From Chaunax sp. Z400 (lineage: Eukaryota; Chordata; Actinopteri; Lophiiformes; Chaunacidae), in assembly GCA_037577475.1 (NCBI GenBank), contig CM075194.1:4624992-4688991 (forward strand): 64,000 nt of DNA, given 5' to 3'. The translations under genes and the position numbers were made by a program. The notes under the pieces were generated by a model. The model worked only from the letters and a program-made list of their open reading frames with translations. It was not told where the DNA came from and did no database searches. Below are positions 23,635 to 64,000 of this stretch, in pieces (position 1 is the first letter of the stretch; the number at the start of each line of letters is the position of its first letter).

Positions 23635-25094
23635 ATTATTATGTAGGTAGTTTGCTTGGCTTTGTAGCGGCACTTTTCTATTAAGTAAATATGTCTAACC
23701 TGTGTGTCTTACTGCAAGTTTGACTCCCCATTTGGCGATATGAAACTCAAATGTACAGTCAGGTTAAAGATCTGGACAAATGAGCAAAGGAACAGTGGAA
23801 AAGAAGTTACCACAGTTTTTTGCTTCTTCCACCCGCACAGCATTTAGGTCACTGCTCAACAAGGCATGGATGAACATTTCTACCACAACTACTTCCATTA
23901 TACACCAATTTATATTTTATTCCACTCTATTTTATAGGGAAACATTTATATGACAGCTTTAGTTACTAGTCACATTGCAGATTCTCTTTAATATAAATAA
24001 TCAACAAATATATTACAAATTAGTTCCATCAACCCAATAATGTACGGATATAAAAATAATAATAAAAGCGTACTGTATTCACTTGAGAAAAACAATTTGC
24101 TCTGTTTTTCTGAATTAACGACGTCGTTAATTAAAAAAAAACAGCAGCTTTTTTTCCCCATGAAAACCTATCTCAGAATTCTGATGCAATTTATGTTTTT
24201 CCTCAAGTGAACGGAACACGCTTCCGTAGTAATGCAATAATATATATTATTACCGTCATCAACATGAGTTGGAGGAACCATTGAATTTTTGCGCAGATGC
24301 ATGTCTAGAGGTGGATCCATGATTTTTAGCAGCGAAAGATGGAAGTTTGCTTACTTCGATTTCAGTCAGCAAAGAATTCGCTCCGATGTGATCTGTCCCT
24401 TGGGTAGAAGTCAGAACCCTCAGGATCAGCTGGTAGCAGGAGGCACGTTATTGTTTCTCCTCCCGCGGTTGATGTTGGAATGAATTTTTAACCGATTATC
24501 AGAGTCGTGAAAAAAACTCCCGAAGTTCTTTGTTTGCCAGACGACGAGTTCCAAACATTTTTTTTAACGAAACTTAATCAAAAATGAAAAGTAATTTTAA
24601 AAAAAAGTTGTTTGATCAGCTCACAGTTACCTGACTTGTTCCAAATAGAGAAAGAGTCTAAAAATAGCGCAATTCCGGCACGAAGTTGAGGAACGGAAGA
24701 GAGGTAAACGAAGAAGAGTAGATGACGGGAGATGAAGAGGAGGGAGAACAGAGGAATGTTGTTTTACAGCTTGAAGGTCACAGGATAGTGAGGCGGAGAC
24801 GGCAGTCTTTTGGAGCCTCCTCCTCTCTTCTTTTGTATCAGAGTAAAGACTTTATCCTACTGGAATCGATTAAATAATGTATCATCTTATGATATAGTAT
24901 AGACAATATATTTTCCATTATTATAAATATTAATTAAATTATGCATGTTACCGTTGTTACTCAATTATAGTGATGAGTTAGTAAATAAACTTATAACAGT
25001 TTGACTTAGGAGTTAGAAAACAAGTTAATATGAAACATATATCTTTAGTGAGTCGGGCGTCATGATAGACAGCATAAAGTTAACTAGTTGAAAC

Positions 25095-25280
25095 ATCCAT
25101 CCATTCATTTTCTGTAGCTATATCCTCTGCATGGTGGCCAGATCCTATCCCAGCTGACATTAGGTAAGAGGTGGGGTGCTTCTTAGAGTCACCAATTCAC
25201 CTCTATTGCATGTTTTGGACTGTGAGAGCGTGGATTTGAACCAAGAACCTCCTTGCTGTGAGGCAACAGTAACAGGATAA
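25095..25280. repeat. Common teleost interspersed repeat, degraded
   Basis: Shows the sequence order seen in countless fish loci: catccatccattcattttctg, then tatcccagctgacatt, tgttttggactgtgag and a final ccttgctgtgaggcaacagt. It is diverged and shortened. No family name is given. Confidence 0.7.
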
Positions 25281-28194
25281 TAACACCATCCCTGTGTGTA
25301 GTTTTGAAGATATGCTATATGGCTCGTCTGCTTTATGTTCTCTTAAGGGAGGAGTCCCGCCTGTCAAAGGATGCTAGATAATGTGAAATAATGTGTGATT
25401 TTAAAAATAGCCAGTGTATTCAGTACTTTCTTGGGGAGTCCATGTGCAGATTGGTGAGGGTTCACACGAAGGTCCGACTCTCACAAGGTGATTGATCACC
25501 AATTTAAAAACTAACCTCTCTTCCTTGCCCAGTGATGTACGTGTTTATTCATGCGGGGTGAGGCCATTTGCTTCACCCTGAAGTGATGCTACATCAGAGA
25601 TAAGCGTCCAAGGATGGGAACAGGCGGTTACATTTTTCAAAGAATCCTAAATGCTGACTCATCTAGATCTGCTTTTTTTTTCTCTCGTTACAACAAATGT
25701 TACGGACGGATCCAAATTCTAGGTTTGTTTTCAAGGCAAAATAGTCTAAGCGGAGGTGTTGCAAATAAATAGAAATGTGACTTGTGGGGCGAAGCGACCC
25801 TTTGGAGGGAATGCTCAGCTTTGGCAGAGGTTTGCAGCCTCCAACCCCTCTTATTGTGAAATGTGTTTACCTTAAAAAAATAATGTGTAGTAACACAGCG
25901 CAAAAAAAAAAATCATAAAATATGAACATGATTTCGATGACATAAACAGAGCGGAGCCTGTAGGTGGATTGAAGATATAAATATATAAAAAAACAGCAGA
26001 AACACAAATGTGTTTTATTATTTTTAATTTGTTGATGTAAATGAACACAGAAATGAAAAGAAATGAACAGAAGAAGTGATTTGAGAGAATATCAATGGTC
26101 ATCAGGTATCATCATCCATCATCATCCCATCATCTGGATCACTTTGACTAAATCATGGTATCATCTTTCCGTAGTCTACATGTTTTCGATGTCGCCTCAT
26201 AGAAGTCAAAGACAGTGTGATGATTCAGCGGTGGGTTTGACACGAAGGCAAAGACTAAAGGAAACAAACAGACAGCACCCTTTGCTCTAAATCCAGATAT
26301 ATGTTGCTTTTCGTTTTTTTGTTCCTATAGAAAACTTTTCATATGTAGTGTATCTAGTATATCTAGTATTTGTATCATTCAGTGAACGCATCCGACTTTT
26401 ATAGGTGTTTTTAATTCTGCAAATGCATAAAAAGTCAAACACGTATTCAATGTCAGACCTCATTCTCTGCACCGCCATGTGTTACATATGGACATATGCC
26501 TTCAATTACCCTCAAGTGGCCTTTTTTTTGTCGTTTGCTTTCCATTACAATCGATGACTAAGCACAAGACAAAGGCCGACTAATGAAACACTTGACGTTA
26601 AAGTGAAAGTTGCACTTGAGCACAGCCGACTTACAACATGCAAAATAAGCAGCCTTGATAATGAGACCGAGCTTCTGCTTCTTTTTCACCTCATCATTCT
26701 GTTTGCACCACTGAAATCAGATGTGTGGATTATAATCATGGGTTCCAGATCAAGGCTAAGAAACGTCAAGTCAGTAGTTTTTATAATCCAAAAAACATTG
26801 TCTACCATTTTCACATCGCTGTCAATCAATTAATGATGGAACTGATTTGCTTAATTAAAACCTGCACTTGGCACTGTGAAGTTTCGCTTTGCCTAACTCT
26901 GGCATTGTCACTCTGTGGAGCGTCGTTTTACTTCTAGAAGAACAGATGGAGGTGAAAACTCACACTTAAGATCCAAATTATAGACACAGCATCCAAACAA
27001 GTACAAAGCTGTGAGCATGAGTCAAATTTCTTCCATACCATTTGTTCACATCAGTTAGGGACCGGACCAACGTGTGTTAACACAACACCACTGGAGCTTT
27101 AGACTTTGTACAGCACGTAAACAAACAGTTAGCATTTTGGGAAATAATTAGCTTTCCTTGCAAAAATAGATGAGAAGATTTATCCTACTCTACACCTTCA
27201 TAACCCACCAGAAATTGGAAAAAGGAATTAACATTTTTATGTCAGTTTTTGGTTGAATAAAAGAGTTGTTTTTTTAAATAACTGAAGTGAGCTTTAGGGG
27301 TGCTAGTAGATAGATTTTGTTACAGAGCCAGGCTACCTTTGTGCTAAGCTAATTAGCAGCTGGCTTTCAAAACTTCTGGTACAAATGCGTCCATTTCTCA
27401 AGAGAGCTTACTCTTGCTGACAACCTCCAGTCGATCCATCAGGCCCAAACAGGCATGTCCTGGTGGCCTCGAGGTTTAAGGGGCCGACCATCAACCGAGA
27501 CAACCCCACTTTGAGATCTTTGTAGCACGTCATTCCCAATCTCTCTCCAATTTCCTGTCATCACTCCACTGTCGTCTAATATAAAACAAAAATGCCCCCA
27601 GAAATGCAAAAAGAAACATCTTGAAAAGGAGTGCCTTAAGTCAAAAACTACATGACAGCCGCTCAACAACAGCTGGACAGTCAGGGTTCCTGGTTAAGCT
27701 GCATAAAAGCCTCTGAATTATGTCTAAAAAAAAAGGAATATAGTGTGAAAACTTAAGATGTCTTGTCTGTGGCAGAGTCCTCAAGAAAATATGAGGTTTC
27801 AAAGACACCCAGTGAGACCAGGAGGGGGAAAAATCATTTAGCCCTGCAAGATGAAACATTCATCAAGAATTTCTATATACAATTTTAAGGACTTTTTATA
27901 CACAGCTCGTAAAGATCTGGGAGACAAACTGGAAAAATATGGACGCACTGATTACCTTTTTAACCCCTCCATCTGCAGCACAGAATCAAACTGGAGTTAT
28001 CTGAAACTGAGTACATGCCACTGCTTCACCTGAAAGAGTTTGTCTGGAATTCTATCAGAGGCCCAAAATCAGTTCAGTAGTCATTCATCTGAATTCAAAG
28101 GCAAATACCGGTGTTTGTTTGAGCTTTTGTCGCTTCACAAAAACCTCCCTCATCTTTGTCGGATTAACTTGGATCCATTCCTTGTTCCCATCTC

Positions 28195-29126
28195 CTACTG
28201 CGACGGTGAGAATGTCAGAATCATCCACCCGATCACAAAGTAGAAGAGGAACACAGGGTACACCACCAGAGCCTTGCGGTTGGGAGGCTGGCTGTCGACA
28301 AGGAAGGCCGTGGAGGCGAAGGTGGACCATCCGAAGGACGCGGTCACCACCACCAGCCGCACGGTGAAGCTGACAGTCCCCGAGCCACCGACCAGGACGA
28401 TCCGGCACACGATCATGGCCACCGTCAGAGGCATGATGCAGTAGCCCAGCACACACAGACTCTGGAAGAAGGAGATGGTGCCGCCCAGCAGCTTGGAGTT
28501 GAGGGTGATGACAATGGAGCCAAACCAGATGATGACGAAGACCTGAATGAAAAAAATATACAAATATAATTCAACATGTTAACGGTGAGTCACAGGAGGG
28601 AAACGGTTAGTCATTTATAGAATTGACAAATATAAACTGGCAACATTTTAAATAATCCATTTATATTTATATATATATATAATTTATTAGTGAAAATCCG
28701 AATCTTTCTCTGTATTTCTCAATATGTTCTCACATTTTATTGATCACCAACTAACTAATAAATGGCAGACAAGATAAAGCTCAGTACCTCGGCGAACTGT
28801 GGCCCCCCTTGGTCCTCGTTGTCAGCCGCGCCGCCCTGCAGCAGCAGAGCCAGCGTTACGCAAAGCAGCAGCGGGCCCCACAGGTCCCAGTCCCGCAGCA
28901 GAGCCGAGCTGCGCTTCGGGTACAGGACATGGATGAACTTTTTCCCCACCGCCCGCAGGTCCCGTAAGATGGTCTCCTTTACTGGCTCGTCAAGCGTGGA
29001 GAACTCATCAGCCTCGACAGACGATCCAACAGGCACAGATATGTCTCCCTCCACCGGGATGTCCTCTGAGATAGAGACGTCTGACAGCCCTGTGAACGGT
29101 CTGTTCTCCTCCTCGGCTACCGCCAT
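28195..29126 (-). CDS. yipf6: YIPF6, Yip1-domain Golgi membrane protein
   Basis: YIPF6 is a multi-pass Golgi membrane protein of the Yip1 family, which acts with Rab GTPases in early secretory traffic. Two coding exons, 28788-29126 and 28195-28542, joined in phase 0: 228 residues (human 236). Seen: the acidic cytosolic N-terminus with FTGLSDVSISEDIPVEGDIS, then KKFIHVLYP and LLRDWDLWGPLLLCVTLALL as the first membrane segment, GGPQFAEVF at the splice junction, ITLNSKLLGG, FFQSLCVLGYCIMPLTVAM, DSQPPNRKALVVYPVFLFYF and the closing GWMILTF. Several hydrophobic segments follow, typical of the Yip1 domain. It is head-to-head with snapc1. In human YIPF6 is X-linked and not next to SNAPC1, so this adjacency is a fish-side feature. 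Confidence 0.97.
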
Positions 29127-29988
29127 TTTAGTTGACAGCGAAAAGTTTACAAAAGGCGTTAATTATCCCGAGGGTTTAGAAGACGCCAACAGAGCCCATT
29201 GAGTCAATATAAGAACAAAACAATAACGAGGGCGACAAGTGTTTCTCTAGACCACTGAATTCAGTTCCAGTTGATCCAGTTTGTCCAGCTGGTTGTGAGG
29301 ATCTGCTGCTCCACGTCAGACGATTGTGTTTACTTCCGCAGGACGTGAGTCACGCAAATCCGGGTGTTGCGTTAAGGGACTCATGCAAAGCTCACAAAAT
29401 AATATGTCATAGTGCAGCACGGATTTGTCACTGAAATATTTTGATTGGAATAGAATACAATAAAAAAAATTTGTACAGTTCCTTACATACATGTAAATCT
29501 AAGGTCGTGCATACCCACAAAAATATATTAGTATGTACAATATCAAAGAACCTGCTCTTTACTCCGGTGGAAGTCATGGTGGAATTTATACAATTTTGCT
29601 AATATTGTATTTTTTTAGGACACCAAATATCTTGAATATATGTATACAAAACCAAAAAATAGGTTTCTGTAACATTGTATCATGAGATTAAATTTGAATT
29701 TAAACACAAACATCTGGGGAAAAAAAGTCTAGTATGTAGGACAGTCACTTTTACAAACGTCAGTCACTTTTGTAATTGAAGGCATCACAAGCGCTACAGA
29801 AGACATCGCGTACTGATGACGCACTAAACCGTCGACAGTCGTGGTTGAGTCGTGTGTTTACAGTATGAAAATGTCCCTTGGTTGACTTGCTTTTACCTCG
29901 TTTTCTAGTAGTAAATGCGTTAATTTCAGTCGATTTGATTTTGATTTAATTATTTTAACAATTGCTTGTATGTGGAAAAAGCAGCGAG
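29127..29988. promoter_or_regulatory. Divergent promoter region of yipf6 and snapc1
   Basis: The two start codons are 863 bases apart on opposite strands. The half nearer yipf6 contains cttccgcaggacgtgagtcac (29333-29353) with an ETS-like core and an AP-1/E-box-like core; the half nearer snapc1 contains tgatgacgc (29813-29821), an ATF/CRE-like half-site. No other feature was seen. Confidence 0.45.
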
Positions 29989-32900
29989 ATGGATTTCTGT
30001 AGGAAACAGGTGAAAGAAGACTGTGAGGAGCTGCTGGAACGCTTCAAAGAAACGGGGTCTGTCCGTTTCGAGATTTTCTCCAAGATATGGAGGGAAATGA
30101 AGTTCTCACAGATTTTCTAGTAGGTTTAATCTTAAGATATCACTTAAGTGTCAGTGTTATATCTTTTCTCATATTAATCAACGTTGGTTTTATTACGGAA
30201 CGAAATGACTGCAAACATTATGTGTCCACTGTATTTTAAAAGACAAAAAACACACACGACTGTCATATTTGCTATTTGATCTGCGTCATTATGAACTGTT
30301 TTTTTTAATGTTACATAGAAATAGTTTGTTTCTCATGTATTATCTCGAATCATCTTCAGTATTTACCATACTGTGTCGCACGTTGTTTTGCAGCGGCACT
30401 ACTAAGACTGAGTCGCGGGTGTTCGCTCAGCTGATCCTGAACACAGCCTGCAGCTTCTTCCTGCCTCCTTTCAGCTTCCAGATCAGAGTTGGAGGACTTT
30501 ATCTGCTGTACAGCCTCTATCATTCTCAAACAGCATCTCCCACAGAGCAGGTCAGGAAAGCAACACACATACATGGTCTCAGTAGGGCTGGTCATACGTA
30601 AAATTAAGTCCTTCAAAGTCGATGTTTGGTTCTTGTTGGGTCTCCGGCTGCAGATCCGTCTAGCACTGAAGGACTGGGAGCATGTGAAGAAGTTCGAGAA
30701 GGACGCCATGGACGCTCAGCATTTGGATATCATTTACATCCTACGACAGCTGATGTTCCACAAAGCTTTCTACTTCACCGCCATGCCCACTCTGGTGAGC
30801 TGCTGCCTGCTTTATATCAACACACACGCTTTAATTCACCAAAAACGCCTATCTATCATTTAATATTGGATTATTATGTGTGTGCTCTGAGAAGCCTCTT
30901 TAAAGAAGGTGAGTTGTGATCCAGAATCTGGGGTGGGATCCTGAGCTGTCCTCCATCCTGCCAGTGGTTCTGGCTCAGTTTGACTCCCTCCTGGTAGCAG
31001 GATAAGGAAGAGAGCAGCCGGATAAAGTTATATTTAACTTCCTCCTTACTTTCCTCACTGGTGTCAGATGGAGGTTTGAGGCAGAGTTGAAGTGATGGAG
31101 GGATCATATTCAATAAAATGGACAGCTTTGCTCCCTAAAGTGCCATTTTGAGGATTTGCGTTATAAATTATTCACAGTGTTTATTTATTTTTGCAACTTT
31201 GTGAGTTCGGTGAAAATTTCCATAAATAACAAAGAAACACAAAGAAAAATGCTTGATGACTGCTGATAAAAGTAATTATAGATGTATTTCCGGTAAATTT
31301 ACTTACAGTACAGTTTATGTACAGTACTTGCAATTTACAGTTTTGAGGTACTTGTACTTTACCTTGTGTATTTTTTACTTTATGCTACTTTATACTTGTT
31401 CTCCACTACATCTCAGATGCAAGTACGATTATTTATTTGACAACTTTGTTAATACAACATATATAAATCAACTAATAAATTATGATGTAATTATGGATGC
31501 AGTTATCCAGCAGTATATAATTTAGCTGAAATTAGTTTCACCTTAACCAGCTGTAACAATTAGTAAAGCTCATATTTATGTCATTTCAAACCTCTTTATA
31601 ATTTACTTCATGATTACAAGTTCAACATACAAACTTGTCTTTAGAAATAGAGCTAAGCTAACTCCTGTGCATTAGAAATGAATTGCAGACATGTCCGAAA
31701 CCATTAAAAAAATTATTTTGCTTCTAAAAATCCACACTTTTCTCTCCTCGTTGTGCCTCCCCTTTATCTTGTCCTCCTCATCCTCTTCCTCTCCCGCCAG
31801 CTCACCTTCAAGAAGAAGAAGAAGCTGGAGAGGGCGGCGCTGTGTGACGAGTTCATGGAGCGAGCGTCTCGTCCGCAGGAGCTGATCAACATCGAGCTGC
31901 TAGAGGTCAGCAGAGGCTCAGCTCCAACACTTCCAGCGTGGATTTCTGAACAAGCATTAACTCGTGTTATTCATTGTGTCGCAGGAATTGTCCAACATTC
32001 ACGACCTCTACGAAAAGATAAAGACTTCCATGTCCGCAGTGTCAGAACAGGAGGTTTCGTCCATCAACCTCGTCCGTAAAGACCTCATCCCTCAGCTGCG
32101 CGGCACCGTGGTGGATTTCTACAAGTGGCAGCACAAGAAGGTGAAACTCTACACAAACCTCCGCCAACACTGGTGTCACTGAAACAACATCGGTGTGTTT
32201 TTACAGGGTCTCATAACATGTATTTGCACATAAGAGCCTTCTCTGTAATGTCAGCCAGCATTCAGACCTCTGAACAAACAAATAATGCAGACAAAGGCAC
32301 ATGAAATTTATGAATTGTCACCATTATGACATTGCTTTACTGTTTAAAAGAGTCCAATGTTGCAGTGTTGAAGAAAGCGAGAAAGTGATGCAGAATCTGC
32401 ATCCAGACCTGGATCCACCTCAAAATTGAATCAGCTCTTCCTTGACCCCAAGATTCACTTGTGCACAGATAAAACCCATTGATAACATTTCAAGATATCT
32501 TGTGTCTTTTCTTGTCTGTCTTTTGCGCACTGTTGGTGTGGTGAAACGACGTGTCCTGTCTTGCCAGGATGAAGATGAAGACAGCGATGAGGGAACGTCA
32601 TCTCAGCAGGAGGTGAGTGAGAACTTTGAGGTCATCATTTAAAGCATGAGTGTTGCAGCTGGTGTCTCCTGCAGGAGTTAAAATACTTCAACTGAAGTGA
32701 ATTACTGTATATGAGGCCCTTCTGCTTTCACTTGTACCTTTTCTAAAGTTGTAGTACCAAGTTTTTCCAGAGCGCGACGCTGTTTTTTCACTGCCGGACT
32801 TGTTTTCCTCAGTGTTCTGACAGAGCTGAGCTCCTCGCCTCCATCAAATCAAAGGCATACAGACAGGCAGCAGAGGTTTGTGTCTCATGTCAGAGATTTT

Positions 32901-34180
32901 GTTTTGCTTTTGATTTTTTACTTTATATTTATATTCTTTAAATGTGTAACAAATGAACATGCCCTTTACAGGATGCATTATATGACATGTAGTCCTTTAA
33001 AATCCTTAAAGAAATTTGTATATGTGTGCATCTCCCAGGCCTCCAAGTCACGGCGTCATCGTCAGGTGGAGGTGGACGTCTCAAGCAACCAAGCAGGGCC
33101 CTCCCAGTCGTCTGTTTGCCCCAAAGCAGTGAAACTATCACTCAAAGCCAGAACAAACATGAATGTACATATCTCAGGTAAATCCCTCCTACAGCCTTAC
33201 TTATACCCCTAAAATTAAAAAAAAGTACCGTAGATGAAATATCAGAAATGTTATTAAAAACAAAAAAGCTCCACATCTACAGTAGAGGGACTATTTTATT
33301 CTTCTCTTGATCCTTAAATCTCTCTGAATCCTCTTCACCCCACATCTGACACGGAGAGGAGAAAAACAAAGGAAAGCAAGAGAGGAACGTCTTTAGGGAA
33401 ATGAGCTGAATTTGAATATTTTATGTGATTTACTGTCAAAATCCTATTAAGGGCAGACAGTTAGCAGCACTTTTACTTTGCATTGATGTCCTCCCACTTG
33501 ACAAAATGCAATATTAAATGTTTGAATAGAATCGTAATAATAGAATATATGTAATTATAACTAACAAAGATATATAGTTTCTTCCTGACAGGGTCAGGTG
33601 TGACTGAATGGAAATTCCACCGATTAATCTCTGTTTTTATTCAGTTATAAATGAATCCTAATGAAGTCTAAAGGCTCCTCTCTTATAGTAGAAGAGGATG
33701 AGTCAGGCTGAGGCGTGGCCTCTGAGGATGGATTTATTTCTATTTGCTTCACTTCTTTTTTTTTAACCTAAACGTCCTTCTCGTCAGGTGACAAGTGGAG
33801 AGAAGCCACAGAGCCCACTAAGATCAATCGTCTCACCACAGTGGACTTTGTTCCTGAAGGTAACCATCCAGCAGCTACGCATCTTGAAAATGTAATATTC
33901 TTTAACTGTTTTCCTGTGGAAATGCTCTGCAGACGGTAAACATGGTAACATGCTATGTTGGCACGAACACAGAGCTTTAACTGGCTTGTTGACCAGCCCT
34001 GTGGAGCCATGCTGCCTTTTTGTGGCCATAAAACATTTAACAAAATGAATTTTTCTGAACTCTAAAGGCTTTTTTTTTCCTACACAGAATCTCAGCATCA
34101 ACTATTTTTATTTTTATTTTGTTGTCTTTTTGCCCCATTCAGAAACAACAAAAACACGCAAGACATTCAAGTGGTCATGA
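29989..34180 (+). CDS. snapc1: SNAPC1, snRNA-activating protein complex subunit 1
   Basis: SNAPC1 (SNAP43) is a core subunit of the SNAPc factor, which binds the proximal sequence element of snRNA promoters for RNA polymerases II and III. Ten exons: 29989-30119, 30394-30550, 30654-30794, 31801-31905, 31985-32140, 32568-32612, 32813-32875, 33039-33177, 33788-33859, 34143-34180; 1047 nt, 348 residues, every phase consistent. Seen: SVRFEIFSKIWREMKF, FFLPPFSFQIRVGGLYLLYS, LALKDWEHV, FHKAFYFTAMPTL with its KKKKK stretch, SIKSKAYRQAAEASKSRRHRQ and a basic tail. It is a little shorter than human (368), mainly in the C-terminal linker. The upstream ATG at 29970 is out of frame and ends at a stop after ten codons. 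It is head-to-head with yipf6 and followed by syt16, as SNAPC1-SYT16 on human 14q23. Confidence 0.97.
31280..31440. repeat. Ubiquitous teleost repeat in snapc1 intron 3
   Basis: Includes ttttgaggtacttgtacttta, tttatgctactttatacttg and tccactacatctcagatgcaa, the signature of a very abundant fish interspersed repeat. Related remnants are at 57885-58140 and 60427-60540. Confidence 0.75.
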
Positions 34181-35162
34181 ACACAACACAGGAGCCAATC
34201 TGCATCATGACTGGAGCTGCTGTTCACAAGTTGATTTTAATGTTGATTTCATGTTTTTAATTTAGAAATAAAAGAAATTTCAAATCTTGAATGTTGTGCT
34301 TCCAGTTCTATCTCACAGAAAACGAGAATGCTTTTACATTTTAAAATGTTTTCATTTATTTCATAACGAGTCTAATAATGACTGAAATGAAAACAAAATG
34401 GTCAAAGAAAATGTGTTGTTCTGCTTCTCTTCTTTAATGCTAACAGCTTTGCATTTTTACAGGGTCTGCTGGACATGTTCCCTGTGCCTGCCTCTTTTGT
34501 CTTTTACAACGAAGCAGAGATGGTGTTTATATCCGTATGCTTTGACAAAGTTTAGTATGGTAAATGACTCGAAACACTTTCCTCATAAAGTTCTTCGCTC
34601 TGTGCAGCATCTGTGAAAAATTAAAAATGGATTTCATTCCTGCAGCTTGCATGACTTTAGTTTGTGTTTCTGGTGTTTAAATATTTTATAGCCAATTGAA
34701 GTGAAGGAAAATGTAAATGTCAATCTGGCTCAGAATTCTGAGGATAAAGTCGATTTTTTTTTTTAATATGGCCCTAATTCTTTTCTGTACAAGTCAGATT
34801 GTGGTCTTACTAAAATGTAACTAAATGGCATTAGTTACTGTTCTTTGTGAATTGTAACATTCACCTATTCCTTCCTAAATTTAATCAATTTGAGCAGTTT
34901 ATTTCGAGTATTTAAGGGTGCAAATAACTATAAAGGGAACATCTTAATCTGAAGGTTTAAACGAACACATTTGGAAAACGAGATTCGCATAACCCCACAG
35001 AGTGTTGATGTTTCCTACGGTTCCTGAAGGGGTCTTCGTTCTCCGCTGTGTTGCAGCACATTCGCTGGTCTGAAGGATGAGGAGCGGCGGGGTCGCTGCT
35101 GCCGCTGCTCCGTCGACCATACGCTCTGTTCCGTCATCAGTCTGAGGGAAACAACTGCAGCC
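34181..35162. other. snapc1 3' flank and syt16 5' flank
   Basis: An AATAAA at 34267-34272, 87 bases past the snapc1 stop, is the likely polyadenylation signal. The last 150 bases before 35163 are GC-rich (gaggagcggcggggtcgctg...) and should be the 5' untranslated region and promoter of the upstream syt16 transcript. Nothing else was seen. Confidence 0.55.
34267..34272 (+). terminator. snapc1 polyadenylation signal
   Basis: Canonical AATAAA shortly after the stop codon, followed by a T/G-containing region (aatgttgtgcttcc) that suits cleavage factor binding. Confidence 0.65.
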
Positions 35163-63808
<28,646 letters not shown>

Positions 63809-64000
63809 GTGGAGAAAATAATGATAATAATATGATGATAAATAATGATAAATAATCTCTTTTTCTGACGTTCCATAATTCAAAGCATGATTTACTGCCT
63901 TTCCTGCTATTACCACATGTACAAGCAGTAATGTCACTTCTGCTACAACCAACCATGCTACTGCTACTGCATTCTCCATTATTTGATTGGATGGTAGATT

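Larger units (their letters stand above)
23401..28194. other. Spacer between the F-box gene and yipf6
   Basis: No exon with family similarity and splice signals was found. The first 250 bases should contain the F-box promoter. The remainder is AT-rich with one recognisable repeat (about 25095-25280). Short open frames here lack codon bias or similarity. It ends with the 3' flank of yipf6. Confidence 0.6.

Noticed and set aside
28762..29202. 146-codon plus-strand open frame
   Set aside because: Antisense shadow of yipf6 exon 1.

Overview
The window is vertebrate nuclear DNA, almost certainly from a ray-finned (probably percomorph) fish. Genes are split into many short exons with GT-AG introns, the spacers carry dinucleotide arrays and typical teleost interspersed repeats, and the recognisable proteins are vertebrate orthologues. 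No bacterial, CRISPR, rRNA or tRNA feature was seen. All gene models were spliced by eye from exon similarity, splice-site motifs and codon phase.

Layout. (1) 960-4023, minus: nine exons of nubpl, the mitochondrial Fe-S P-loop assembly factor for complex I; its last exons lie off the left edge. (2) 4432-5535, plus: complete three-exon dtd2 (D-aminoacyl-tRNA deacylase 2), divergent from nubpl. (3) 7827-16664, plus: an 18-exon gene that I do not recognise as any described family. Its reading frame stays open through every junction and encodes about 1031 residues: zinc module (H2C2) - THAP - H2C2 - THAP - H2C2 - acidic and proline-rich linker - DTD2-like domain. The last two exons have exactly the lengths of dtd2 exons 2 and 3 (70 and 329 nt), so the tail is a local dtd2 duplicate captured by a gene built from transposon-type DNA-binding modules. 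(4) 18.3-20.5 kb: Tc1-type transposon debris inside a recent 1.03-kb tandem duplication that also copied part of the last exon of the next gene. (5) 20277-23400, minus: four-exon F-box gene of 458 residues with leucine-rich C-terminal sequence. (6) 23.4-28.2 kb: gene-free spacer. (7) 28195-29126, minus: yipf6, two coding exons. (8) 29989-34180, plus: snapc1, ten exons, head-to-head with yipf6. (9) 35163 to the right edge, plus: 5' part of syt16 with two alternative first exons, the transmembrane exon at 51262-51435, two linker exons and a doubtful short exon; the C2 domains lie off the right edge. Its introns hold most of the repeats.

The genes have unrelated cellular jobs (complex I assembly, tRNA proofreading, ubiquitin ligation, Golgi membrane traffic, snRNA transcription, membrane traffic), so the window is a syntenic block rather than a pathway. 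The object most worth following up is the THAP/H2C2/DTD2-like fusion gene: it looks like a sequence-specific DNA-binding protein carrying a probably inactive tRNA-deacylase fold.
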